From Talpa occidentalis (taxonomy: Eukaryota; Chordata; Mammalia; Eulipotyphla; Talpidae), in the NCBI RefSeq assembly GCF_014898055.3, contig NW_023603184.1, forward strand, positions 31,474,808 to 31,538,807: a DNA stretch of 64,000 nt. The letters are read 5' to 3'. The notes beneath the pieces were generated by a model. It did no database searches and was not told the origin of the DNA. It was given only the letters and a program-made list of their open reading frames with translations. This document shows positions 48,936 through 59,934 of this stretch, one piece after another. Positions within the stretch are counted from its first letter, which is position 1. Each line of letters opens with the position of its first letter. Both the position numbers and the translations under genes were made by a program.

Positions 48936-49079
48936 TTAAAAAAGACCACATTTTTGCATTTCAAGTAGTGACAGTATTATTTTGGTTTTCTTTATTAAAA
49001 ATATTGATGAAACAATTTCATATACATCATATAATAAATGCGCCCATCTTAAATGCAAATTTGATGAATTTTGTCAAAT

Positions 49080-52000
49080 TATAGAGTCCTGTGGTTCCAT
49101 TCAAGGAAAATACAGAACATCTCCAAAATGTTATCTTGTATTCCCTTTCAGTCACTAATCCATGCACCTTGCCCCAGGAAACCACTGATTTGATTTCTAC
49201 GATTATAGAATAATTTTGTCTATACTTGAATTTTATAAAAATGAAAGTATATACTATTTTACTTTTTTTGATATGATTCTTTCAATTATCACATAATTTT
49301 TGAGATTCCAGTGATGTGGGAATGTCCTAGTAATTTGGTCCTTTTAATAATGAGTAGTTCTCCATAGTACACATATCTACAATTTGTTTATTCATTCATC
49401 TGTTTGTGGACATGTGGATTATTACCATTTCTGGGCTATTAGAAATAAAGCTAATGTAAAAAATTTATTTATAAGTACTTTTATTAATATATCTTTATCC
49501 CACTTAAAAACTGCATTTCTTTTTAAAATGTGGGGGTTTTTTATATCTATCATCTATTGTGAGTGTGCACACTGTAAGATAAAGGATAGGCTTTCTTTTA
49601 TATGGATATCCAGTTGATACAGGATCATTTGTTGAAAATATTATCCTTTGCCCACTGAATTATCTGACACTGCTACTGGAAATCTAATAACTGGTGTGTG
49701 TACATAGATGTGTGTGTGTATGTGTAGGTCTACTTTTGGATTCTCTATTCTTTTCTACCGGTAAATTCATTATCCTTACACCAACACCAAACATTTTGAT
49801 TATTGTAGCTTTGTGGTATTGAAATCACACAGAATAAATCTTCCAGATTTGCTATTTCTAATGTATTGGCTATCTCAGGTCCTCTGGATTTCCATTTAAA
49901 TTTTAGAATCATCTTGCCTGTAAAAAAAAAGAAAAGAAAAGGAGCTTGGATTTTGATTGGATTTGTCTGGAATATATAGAATAATTTTAATCCTTTATTA
50001 TTTTTCATATAAACACTTAAAGTTATGAATTTCCCTATAAGTATTGTTCTAGCTTCATCCCACCTTATTTTGTTAGGCCGTTTTCATAATCAATCATTTA
50101 AATATATTTAATAATTTTCTTGTTCTTTTGTCTTTGGGACATGGTTTATTTTCAAGTATGTGGTTTAATTGGTAAATATTTGGGAATATTTTAAACTTTC
50201 TTTTATCTATTTATAAATTATTTCCACTATGGTTAGAGAAAAATAGTCTATATTCTAATCCTTTTCTGTTATTGAGATGTTTTATGGCCCAACGTATACT
50301 TTTTCTTGGCAGACTTTCCATATTCACTTGAAAAGAATGATTATTCTGTAGCTTTTGAGTAGAGTGCTCTATTCATGTCAATTAGGTCAAGTTGATAGAT
50401 AGTGTTTTGCAGATCATCTATTTTCTTATTGATTTTCTGGGTGTTTGTTTTCAAATTCCTAAAGAGAAATGTTGAAATCTCCGGTAATGGGATTGTGAAT
50501 TTGTCTTTTTCTTTTTTTTTTCCAGTTCTATCAGCTTTCACTGCATGTATTTTTGAACATGTGTTTTTAGATGGACACACATTTAGGAATGTTAGATATT
50601 CTTGATGAATTGGTTCTTTAATCATCACAAAATACTTCTTTATCTCTGAAGTCTTTTTATGAAGTATACTTTTATATTACTATAGACACTTCAGTTTTTT
50701 TTATCATTAGTGTTTGCATGTTACAGCTTTGCCTCTTCTTTTACTTTTAACCTATCTATCTTTGTATCTACTATGCTTCCTACAATCAGCATATTAATTG
50801 AATTTTGTTTTTTATTTTAATCTGAAAATCTATGCCTTTCAAAATTGATGTGATAAGTTCTTTTACATTTAATACAATTACAGTTAATATAGTTTAAGTC
50901 TGCCATCTCACCACTCTACACATATTTTACATCTTTGTTCCTTTTCATTTCTTTCCTTATTTGTAATTAACTTTTTAAAATTGCATTTATCTTCTTTTAC
51001 TGATTTATTAACTATACTCCTTTATTTCACTATTGTAATATTCAATAAAGGATTTACAATACATAACTTAAAAGCGTACCAACCAATAGCATGCCATTTC
51101 AAATACAATGTTAAGAAACTTGAAAATGTCCATCTTGGGGCCTCCCCGGTGACACAGCAGTTGAGCACTGGGCTGTGAAGCTGCCTGTAGCCTCCGCAGC
51201 ACCAGTTCGATCCCTGGCCACCAGCGAGGGTTCCACATGGTGCGCAGACCTCTCCTGCCGCAGCCACTGCTCCCCTCAGCAGTGTATTTCATCAGTCTGT
51301 CTGTTCTGCTCCCTGCTCTGGCTCTGGTGAATTCTCTCACCCTTCTGCACTCTGACTGTACCCAGCGCTTGTATTAATTAATTAATTAATTAATTAAAAG
51401 TCCATCTTGGTATCACCATTATCATACATATTGCTTTTTCACTCCGTTACAAATCTGTATTGTTTTTACTACAAAATCACCTATAGTAAAACTAAATTAT
51501 TATAAATATAACTATTTTGTGTTTGCTTTCTGGTATATCATTTCTTTTAAAATTCTAAAAATCTAATTTATTTTTGCTCCAGGGTGGCTTAATTTCTTTA
51601 AGTTTTATTTTTTTTTTGTATTGAATATATTCTGGCAAATTTTCTGAACTTCTGTTAGTCAAATGTATTTTATCTTAAGTTTTAACTATAGGATTCTAGG
51701 CTGATTTTCCCTCCTTCTTTTAGGACTTCAAAAAATGTCATTTTAATGTCTCTGACTTGTATTTTTTCTGATGTGAAGTCATGGGTAATTTCTATCTTTA
51801 AACTCACTATATATTATGTATCTTTGATGCTTTTAAGGTTCTTTCTCTTTCATTCATGTTTGACAATTCAATTTTGGTGTGCTTTGACATACAGTTTTCT
51901 TTGTCTTTATCCTTTTTCATGTGGAGGTTAATATTTTTTTGACAAATTTGAAATATTTCTCAGCAATTGCTTCTTCAAATATGCTTTGGGATCTAGTTCT

Positions 52001-52870
52001 TTATGTACTCTAATTGAATATATATATAATAAAGTATTATTTCTCACAAGTTATGAAGCTCAATTTTTTCTGCCTTTTCCCCCTCCCTGTCATTCTGTTT
52101 GGATGACTTTATTGGTTAGTGTTTATTTTCACTAACATCTTACTCTAGAGTTAATCATTTGCATTTAAGTTCAAGTATTTTTTAATCTCAGAATTGTATT
52201 TTTTACTTCATATATCTGTGCATGTACTTTTTTATTATTGAAATTTCTGTATTCATTATGCTAATATATTCCTTTAAATACCTTAGTATATTTATAATAG
52301 CTACTTTAGTCATTGCTAATTCTATCATGTCTATAATTTCTGTTTCTCTTTGCATTGACTGACTTCCTATTTATAGGTCACATTTTCTTGCTTCTTCATA
52401 AGTCCGATATTTTCATTGGGTACTGGACAAGATGTACATGGCATTTCTGGTTATTTAAAAGTTCTCTTTCTATAAGAGCTCTAATTTCTTCTTATGGGCA
52501 TTCATTTAATCACAGATAACCTAGACCCTGTTGGGGCTTCTTTTTAAGCTTGCTGTGGTATATATGGGGCGGCCTGTAGTGTAGGGTTAACTTCTCACTC
52601 CAAATGTGTGGCATTTGAGGTTCTTTAATGAAAGCAATGGGTATTCAACAGAGATATCCCACTGTAGCAAAAGGAAACTTAAATGTTTTTCAATGATGTG
52701 TGAGCCATGACAACTTTGTAATTTACCAGTTTTTTCTTTTCGAGGAGCTGCTCTTTGCCAAGGCTCGAGCAGTCATATTCTATTCATGTGCCACTTAGTA
52801 CTTAGCTAAACAATCTAGAGGACTCCTGAGAAGATTTTTGGAGTTCTTTCTCTTTTTTAGTTCCCATCAC
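49080..52870 (-). mobile_element. Old long L1, reverse orientation
   Basis: The 3' region is at left ('caatttgtttattcattcat' near 49381, 'tatggatatccagttgatac' near 49601, 'attttgattggatttgtctg' near 49951). Further 5' blocks follow rightward ('gtaatgggattgtgaatttg' near 50484, 'gcttcttcaaatatgctttg' near 51969). It ends in a 5' region around 52500-52870. It is broken by gaps and stops and interrupted by the SINE at 51139. All reading frames here are L1 debris. Confidence 0.7.
51139..51399 (+). mobile_element. Young tRNA-derived SINE (subfamily B) inside old L1
   Basis: A forward copy with head 'ggcctccccggtgacacagc', B-box 'gttcgatcc' and tail (ATTA)n. It has a perfect 11-bp TSD (GTCCATCTTGG) at 51128-51138 and 51400-51410. 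Confidence 0.95.
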
Positions 52871-53019
52871 TGTTAGACTCCTCCCAGAAATTACAACTAT
52901 GACTAAATAAGTTATAAAGATAGACAAAATGTTAGTAATAATAAAAAAGATTTTGTTCTATACCTGTAGATATTTATAAGAAAATAAACAACTTCATTAT
53001 AATAAAATCAAAATTTAAT

Positions 53020-53635
53020 TACACAAATATTCTTTGAAAAATATATTTACTAAAATAGAAAATAAAAATAGTTCTATATCCACTAAAGTTATTGAATTCA
53101 TAATTAAAAACCTTCCCACAGACATAACTCCAGGCCCTGATGCTACACTGGCCAACTTTTCCAAACATTCAAGGAAGAAATAGTACCAAATATTATACAA
53201 GTTCATAAAGAAACAGGAAAAGATGAAAATCTGCCCAATTCATGTTATGCAAAATTTTTACAAGTACATTATGAGAGTAATTTACATAACAATCTCCCTC
53301 ATAAGAATAAGTGCAAAAACCCTTAACAAATATAAATCAACAATATATTTTAAAAAGACTAATTGGGAATTACTTCAGGAATATAAATTTGTCTAAAGTT
53401 TCAAAGGTCAATCAATATAGTGTATATTATAATAAAGGTAAAAAATTGCATGACCATTACAATAGATGCCAATAAATCACAACACTTAGTACCCCACTCA
53501 TGATTTAAAAAAAACTCTCAGCAGTCAATGAGTAAATAAGTATTTTGACAGATGAGTTCAGGAGAAAGACAAAAATATGACAATTCTGTTCAACAATGTC
53601 CTCACAATCCTAGGTAGAAAAATAAGATCAGAAAA
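53020..53635 (+). pseudogene. Old L1 ORF2 reverse-transcriptase relic
   Basis: Forward-strand words of the L1 RT region appear in order: 'actccaggccctgatgctac', 'gaagaaatagtaccaaatat', 'caatctccctcataagaata', 'gaattacttcaggaatataa' and 'gcatgaccattacaatagat'. Many stops and indels are present, and the catalytic region is not intact. Confidence 0.7.
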
Positions 53636-53683
53636 GAGGGAGGGAGGGAGGGAGGGAGGGAGGGAGGGAGGGAGGGAGGGAGG

Positions 53684-53725
<42 letters not shown>
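53636..53725. repeat. Compound (GGGA)n-(GATA)n microsatellite
   Basis: About 12 GGGA units followed directly by about 10 GATA units. The first half has regularly spaced G triplets on one strand (G-quadruplex-capable) and is a pure purine tract. Confidence 0.97.
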
Positions 53726-53726
<1 letters not shown>

Positions 53727-53759
53727 ACAGACATAACAAAATTCTGATTTCCAGTCTAG

Positions 53760-55185
53760 CATGTAAAGGGGTCTAAAAGTTGCCGCTCTGTTCTAACAAT
53801 TAAAAAGTTGAAGAAACTAAAAAATCAAAACTCTTCTTAGCTCTGTCAGAGAAGTGAGGTCAGACAACAAATCACTCCTATAAGTTTTAGAGAGAAAGAC
53901 AGGAGATATAGAGAATCTAAAATTATCAGATCAGAAATTCATGAGAATAAATGTCCATGGAAATCTGGGTCAATATAGGATAATTTAAGCTATAATTGAA
54001 AATCATTAGAGGCTCAGTGTGAACAATTCGAAAGTAGAAAAACTCCAGGGAGGACCAGTCACAGTGGGGGTGGAGGAACAAAGGATGCTCACACTTTTGT
54101 GAGTTTTACCTCCAAGTAGTCTACCAATTTCTCAGAGCAAATATTAAAGAACAATCCCTTCATGCTTTCAGTGGGTAGATGAGAAAATAAATAATGTGAA
54201 ATATCCTAGAGCATTCTGTTATTAACCTGGCCTGCCCTTGAAACTATCTAAAGAGAACGTATTAGGGAAGAGATTTATCAGTCTAACTACACTAGAAAGT
54301 GAAATATCCAACTCTTGTTTTCTCTCGTCTTCCATGTTGGAGTAAGAGAAATACCCAGCTCCAGACACATCCAGCCAAAGTGTCTCACCTAAGGCAGAAG
54401 AAGGACTGAGAAGTGCATAGTCCAGAAGTTTCACCCAAAAGATGAGGTCTACTCATAGCACTAGACTAACCTAGAATTTTATACCTACCAAAACTATCCT
54501 TCAAAAGTGAAGATAAAGAAAAACTTTCTAAGACTAAAAAAAATAGGTAATATAGTACCTATAGACCTGACTTGCAAGAAATGTTAAAAGAAAAATATAT
54601 AGGTCAGAATCTAAGATCCATATAATGAGGGAAAAGAAAGGCATTAGGGAATAAATAAAGGTAAAATAGAAAATTTTATTTTTCTTATCCTTTAACAGAT
54701 AAATTTATTCAAAATAATTGAAACAACGCATTCGATTATTATGTATGAAACATAATGGCCTAATTTTTGAGTGTTGGGCCAGTTTTGCATACCTAGAATA
54801 AATCCATACTTCAGAGTATATGCATGCTTAATGTTCAAGTGAAATGAATTAATAGCAATGATACAAAATAAGGGAGGTAGGAATTGGTTATATTTTGTTT
54901 TTTTCAGGTGCTTGTACTATCTGTGAAGTCATATTGTGTTATTTGAAGGTAGACTAGTATAGTCACATATATTACAATTTCCAAGGTTATCACTTTACAA
55001 AACTTTAAAAAAGAAATGTAATTAATATTTTAGGAAAGGAAAGAAATGAAATCATAAAAATTGCTCTACACAAACCACAAAAAAGGCAGAAAAATTGTAG
55101 AAGATAAAATTAAGACTAAAAGAACAAATAGTAACAAATATGGTAGATCCTAATCAAACTATGTAATTATCATCTTAAATGTTAA
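53760..55185 (+). mobile_element. Patchwork of old L1 5' and ORF1-side fragments
   Basis: 'actatccttcaaaagtgaag', 'gacttgcaagaaatgttaaa' and 'gggaataaataaaggtaaaa' (54490-54665) are a familiar forward L1 block. The rest is less certain but reads as worn L1. No open coding region is left. Confidence 0.4.
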
Positions 55186-55560
55186 TGTGAAAAAGCTACA
55201 TATTTATGGTTCCAAATATATGGCATTCTGGAAAAGGAAAAACCGTGGAGACTGCATAATGATTAGTGGTTGCCAGGGATTATGGGGGGTAAAGGGGTGA
55301 AAAGGCAGAGGATATTTAGCCAGAGAAACTAAAGAATGATACTACATTGTTGAACTGATGTCAAAACCACAGATTGTTCAAGGATGAATAGTAATGTAAA
55401 CTTTGAATGATAATTATGTGTCAGTGTGGATTTAGCAAACATACTCCTCTAGAGTAAGACATGTATGGTGGGGAAAGTTCTGCATGTGTGAGAACTCTAT
55501 ACTTTCCATTTAATTTCACTATGAATCTAAAACTGCTCTAAAAAATAATTTACCTACTTA
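55186..55560 (+). mobile_element. Old L1 3'-UTR fragment
   Basis: 'tatggcattctggaaaagga', 'agtggttgccagggattatg', 'tgataattatgtgtcagtgt' and the end 'aaaactgctctaaaaaataa' are a complete forward 3' end of an old L1 subfamily. Confidence 0.8.
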
Positions 55561-56934
55561 AAACAGTATATACAGTAGAAAATAAAAACATAAAATTCAC
55601 TATTCACCAAGGATTGTATAATTAAAAATAATTTTAAAGCCTAAAATAAACTCTTAGAAATGAGTATATTTAGCAAGATCTCTGAATATGAGATACAAAA
55701 AATACATTTACTTCCATATATTTGTAAAAAATGGAAAATAATTTTAAAGCAATAAATTTACAAAACGTGCAAGATTCCTATGTAAAGTATATATAGTGAC
55801 TATAGTACGCACTAAATAAAAATATGTGGAATCAATGAAAATGAATGAATGTTAAGAAAATTTAGGATACAGTAAATCTTACTGAGATCCTTAGAATAAC
55901 CAAATAGTTTCTGTATACTTAATACTGGTTATTTTATGTAATTATTTACCATTTGTTCTGCAAAAAATTTCAGTTCATTCTTACATTGTCAGCATGTCTG
56001 GCTATGCTCAAGGCACCAAAGAAGACATTTTAAAGGGACTCACACAGATCCCAAATGCCCAGCATATAGAGATAGGTAGTAGGTAGTAAATAATAGGCTG
56101 GAGTAGAGCTCCAAGGAATAAAACCTAGGCAAACATGCAATTTAAAGTGACAAATCCAGAACACTTTATCAATCCATCCACTGCAGTATGAAATTCTGAT
56201 AGAATTCTGTTCTAAATCCTGGAGTTTTGTGTGGTTTTTCTTAATGAAATACTAGCTTTTAATAAAAAAATGATCAGGAGATGAATGATAGCTTGTAAGT
56301 TCAAAGCAAGCTGGCTAAAGCTATTAGTCTTTACAAGAATTATCTTTCTCACAGCAAGGGCAGTCAATTAAGTAATCACAAGCATTTTGAAAACTTCTAC
56401 TTAAACACAAATTCTTATTATTTTTAATATTTCCTTATTTTCAACATTTAATTTTTAGTGACAGGAGAACAAAAGCTAAAATTATGCTTTTGAAAAGAAA
56501 AAAAGTTGTAGGCACAGAAAGCCAAATTAAAGTATGCTCCTTCATTCTTACTCTTTTGAGAGGAAACAGGAAAAATGATAGCAAATTCTCAACCAAGTAT
56601 TGTTCTGTGTAAAGTCCAAACATTGTCCAGTTCTCTTTTTATAGAGAGCACAAAGGCTCTTTCAGCAGTCCCCCACACAACTTCAAGATGAACTCTGTGT
56701 GCCTCTTTATCATCCATTCAAATTAGACAACAATTAGTGGAGTCAGAGGGAATTCTGCTATGAACTAATCTGGAAGTTGATCATGGCATATGTCTGTGAT
56801 ATTGATATTTATAAGAAACACACATTTGGTCATTCAGATGACTAAAATACATTGCTCATACATGTATTTCATCTTCATCCATAGTTCTGGTTCATAGCTC
56901 TCCCCTAGGAATCTCCTAACAGATACAAGAGTGT
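55561..56934. other. Unannotated interval
   Basis: No repeat family or exon is recognised. 'aggtagtaggtagtaaataa' near 56075 is a minor simple repeat. Confidence 0.4.
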
Positions 56935-57431
56935 TAAGGTGTCTTTTGTTATGTTAATAAAGTAACTTGGGAAAACACCTGAGGAGGTGGGGGAGGGGTG
57001 GTTGCCTGGGAAACCAGCTGGAACAGAGAATGGAACTTTCAATCTCACCCCCTTGACCTCTGTGAAGGGGAGAGGAGCTGCTGGTTGAGTTCACTTGCCA
57101 AAGGCCATTGAGTTAATCAGTCATGCCTTTGTAACAGAGCCTCCATAAAAACCCAAGAGGAGGGAGCTGCAGAGAGCTTCCTAGCTGGTGAACTTAAGTA
57201 GATATGGGAAGAATGGCCCACCTGGTGAGGGAATGGAAGTTCCTTGCCTTTTCCCTATACCTTGCCCTATGCATTTCTTCATTTGAACTATTGATTTATG
57301 TCTTTAATATCTTTTATAATAAGTCAGAGATTTTGTGAGTAAATGGGTTTCTGAGTTTTGCGTGACATTCTAGCAAAGTTATTTAGCCTAAGAGGGTGTC
57401 CCAGGAACCTCTGATTTACAGCCAGTCAGCA
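56935..57431 (+). repeat. Older solo LTR, left part
   Basis: It has LTR-like composition and order: 'cttttgttatgttaataaag', 'gggaaaccagctggaacaga', 'cctccataaaaacccaagag' (TATA-like region), 'ccttgccctatgcatttctt' and 'ggaacctctgatttacagcc'. It continues at 58859 after the younger element. I recognise the type as an old mammalian ERV LTR but do not assign a subfamily. Confidence 0.65.
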
Positions 57432-57435
57432 GAAG
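57432..57435. repeat. Left target-site duplication of young LTR element
   Basis: GAAG directly before the LTR start TG; the matching GAAG follows the 3' LTR at 58855-58858. The match extends to CAGAAG if the terminal CA of the LTR is counted, so 4 bp is the conservative length. Confidence 0.7.
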
Positions 57436-58022
57436 TGCAACAGGGTGGTCCCCAGGAAAGGGGGAGGTTCCCTGCCCCACCCAAGGGAGGGTGGAGCTGA
57501 GCAGGAAGAGGAGAAGCTGGAGAAGAGACTGAGGAAGGAAGCAGGATGGAGCCAGGAGACCTGGAGGAGGCACATGGAGCCTAGAGACACGTGAAGAAAC
57601 TGCGCTTGTCTTTTGGTCGTGGACTAGGTGACACAGATGTGGGTGAGACCCGTGGGGAGGTGACAATGGCAGCTTTTATCTTGATGTTGATTTTGCTCTT
57701 TTCCTTCCGGGCTTGTCCAGTTGTTTGTGACCCTTTTCTGTGGGTCCCCACTGGAAGATGCTTTAGACTTGTGGCAGGCTTTGGGGCCTTGTTCTGGGCC
57801 AATCCCATTTGGATGGACTTTTACCCACGAGGGGACGGGTAACTTTGGGTGCTTCATTTAGAAACTAGATTCTTTGCCTCACCTGTATTGTTTCCTAGTT
57901 TTTATTAAAGATCCTTCCCATTAAAGTGTCCTATGTTTTGTGTTGATGCGGCGGATGGCAGAACCCATTTAGAATAGGCAGGTTTGCGGGGTTTGGGCTG
58001 CCCCTCTCCCTGTCCTATAACA
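57436..58022 (+). repeat. 5' LTR of young retroelement
   Basis: It begins TG and ends CA. ATTAAA poly(A)-signal-like words occur at 57904-57909 and 57920-57925. An 83-codon frame (57591-57842) contains a hydrophobic stretch, AAFILMLILLFSF, and is open in both LTRs. The U3/R/U5 limits cannot be fixed from sequence alone. Confidence 0.93.
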
Positions 58023-58026
58023 GATT

Positions 58027-58039
58027 TGGCGCCCAACGT
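58027..58039 (+). other. Primer-binding site, Lys-tRNA type
   Basis: TGGCGCCCAACGT, four bases after the 5' LTR, is complementary to the 3' end of tRNA-Lys (the type that ends ACGUUGGGCGCCA). The match covers 13 nt and then stops. Confidence 0.85.
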
Positions 58040-58251
58040 TTGCTGTCTTGTTTTAGCTAACGCTCCAATTTTTTTTTCTTTTGGCTGGTATAATGGACTA
58101 TTTTTCAGAATGGAAAACTGTCATACTGGACATTCATAGACAATGCTGCTGACTAATTGTTGCTTCTCTTACACACATTGTAACCCTAAAAAAAGACTGT
58201 CTCTTAAGACTACACCCTGAGATTGTGCCACCATAGATATGGTGGAATAAA

Positions 58252-58267
58252 AATTTAAAGGGGGGAT
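58252..58267 (+). other. Polypurine tract
   Basis: AAAGGGGGGA directly precedes the 3' LTR (with a T before the terminal TG), where plus-strand DNA synthesis would start. Confidence 0.85.
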
Positions 58268-58854
58268 TGCAACAGGGTGGTCCCCAGGAAAGGGGGAGGT
58301 TCCCTGCCCCACCCAAGGGAGGGTGGAGCTGAGCAGGAAGAGGAGAAGCTGGAGAAGAGACTGAGGAAGGAAGCAGGATGGAGCCAGGAGACCTGGAGGA
58401 GGCACATGGAGCCTAGAGACACGTGAAGAAACTGCGCTTGTCTTTTGGTCGTGGACTAGGTGACACAGATGTGGGTGAGACCCGTGGGGAGGTGACAATG
58501 GCAGCTTTTATCTTGATGTTGATTTTGCTCTTTTCCTTCCGGGCTTGTCCAGTTGTTTGTGACCCTTTTCTGTGGGTCCCCACTGGAAGATGCTTTAGAC
58601 TTGTGGCAGGCTTTGGGATCTTGTTCTGGGCCAATCCCATTTGGATGGACTTTTACCCACGAGGGGACGGGTAACTTTGGGTGCTTCATTTAGAAACTAG
58701 ATTCTTTGCCTCACCTGTATTGTTTCCTAGTTTTTATTAAAGATCCTTCCCATTAAAGTGTCCTATGTTTTGTGTTGATGCGACGGATGGCAGAACCCAT
58801 TTAGAATAGGCAGGTTTGCGGGGTTTGGGCTGCCCCTCTCCCTGTCCTATAACA
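58268..58854 (+). repeat. 3' LTR of young retroelement
   Basis: Collinear with the 5' LTR at a constant offset of 832 bp with no indel. The GC-to-AT dinucleotide change at 58618-58619 replaces one codon (alanine to isoleucine) in the LTR reading frame. Confidence 0.93.
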
Positions 58855-58858
58855 GAAG

Positions 58859-59125
58859 TACACATAATATAGGATTGCCATAAGCTCCTGATGTCTGAAG
58901 TGGGGTCTTGGAAATCTCCTATTGTAGAGTTGGTTGATCAGAAGTCCAGGTGGCAGCCTGAACTTCTTGTAGTCAACATCCAAAGTGGTTCTGGGAGACT
59001 GAGCCCTTAACCTTTGGAATCTGACATTCTCTTTGAGTAGATATTGTTAGAATTGAGTTGAATTCTCTGAGACCCTGCTAGTGTCTGAGAATTGCTTCTT
59101 GGTGTAGGAAAGCCTACCCATACTC
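58859..59125 (+). repeat. Older solo LTR, right part
   Basis: 'gatgtctgaagtggggtctt', 'ggttgatcagaagtccaggt', 'gagactgagcccttaacctt' and 'gaattgagttgaattctctg' complete the LTR begun at 56935. A 'cagaagt...ctgaagtgg'-like block appears twice, suggesting an internal duplication of roughly 80 bp. Confidence 0.6.
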
Positions 59126-59284
59126 CTTGTGTAATTGACTACAGAGATACCAATCACAAAAATGACTAAGTTTTGGCTCTCCCATGAACATTAAATTGGA
59201 TACTTAATTTCTTACCATTAAGTGGCAAGTCAAGTTCACCAACAGTATAGTTCTGAAAATTCATAAGGTCTGAATATTCAAAGA

Positions 59285-59930
59285 TTATGTACATCTTTTG
59301 GTCTGAATGATACCTGCAACTAGTAGGTATGTAAGTTTTGGAAATCTAATGCACAGTATGGTAATAATGGTCAACAAAATGGCAAATATGGAATTACCAT
59401 ATGCCCCAACAATTACATTCCCAAGTTCACACTCAAAGGTATAGAAAACAAGGTCCGAAACATGTCTTTGTATGCCAATGTTCATGTAAACATTATTCAC
59501 AGATGAGCGCAAATGGATAAACAAAATGTGATACATACATGCAGAGAAACATACATATAAGTTGTAATATACAAAACAGAATATTATTTAGCCACAAAAA
59601 GGAATGAAGTTTTGATAAATGCTACAACATGGATGAAACTTGTGGTAAAATAAATAATACCAAAATGACAAAAATTGAAGGATTCCAATTATATGAAATA
59701 GGTAGAATAGTTCCAGATACAGAAAATGGGTTAGTTTACAGGGTGTGGGAAGAAAAGAGAATGGTGAGGTATTGCTTTAATGATCACAGAGTTACTGTTG
59801 AGAGAATGAAAAGTTTTGAAAGGAGTGGTGACAATTGTATAAAATTGTGTATATTGAATTGTAAATATGAAAATAGTTAAAATGGCCAAATTTTGTTACA
59901 TATATTTTACCACCAAAAAAAGAATCATCT
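59285..59930 (+). mobile_element. Old L1 3' end
   Basis: 'ggaattaccatatgccccaa', 'agaatattatttagccacaa', 'gctacaacatggatgaaact' and 'gtatattgaattgtaaatat' followed by 'atattttaccacc' are a forward L1 3' region of an old subfamily. The two frames predicted here are parts of it. Confidence 0.75.
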
Positions 59931-59934
59931 TGTT

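Larger units (their letters stand above)
58023..58267 (+). other. Internal region of young LTR element
   Basis: About 245 bp with no coding capacity. Apart from the primer-binding site and polypurine tract it contains an 8-bp hairpin, CCACCATA-GA-TATGGTGG, at 58228-58245 just before the polypurine tract. A packaging signal would be expected here, but none can be recognised. Confidence 0.85.
57436..58854 (+). mobile_element. Young minimal non-autonomous LTR retroelement
   Basis: Two 587-bp direct repeats (TGCAACAGGG...CCTATAACA) enclose only about 245 bp. The interior starts with a primer-binding site and ends with a polypurine tract. It has no gag, pro, pol or env reading frame. The LTRs differ at only 3 of 587 sites (57786/58618, 57787/58619, 57951/58783), all transitions, so insertion was recent. 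It must have been copied by proteins supplied in trans. It sits inside an older LTR. Confidence 0.93.

Noticed and set aside
50341..50628. 95-codon minus-strand frame
   Set aside because: It sits in an old reverse L1 and is a fragment of that element, not an independent gene.
53636..53725. Possible CRISPR-like or tandem regulatory array
   Set aside because: Pure GGGA and GATA tetranucleotide runs without spacers. It is a microsatellite.
57388..58689. Multiple 60-109 codon frames on both strands around 57.4-58.7 kb
   Set aside because: These are duplicated because the two LTRs are nearly identical. None shows retroviral gag, pol or env motifs.
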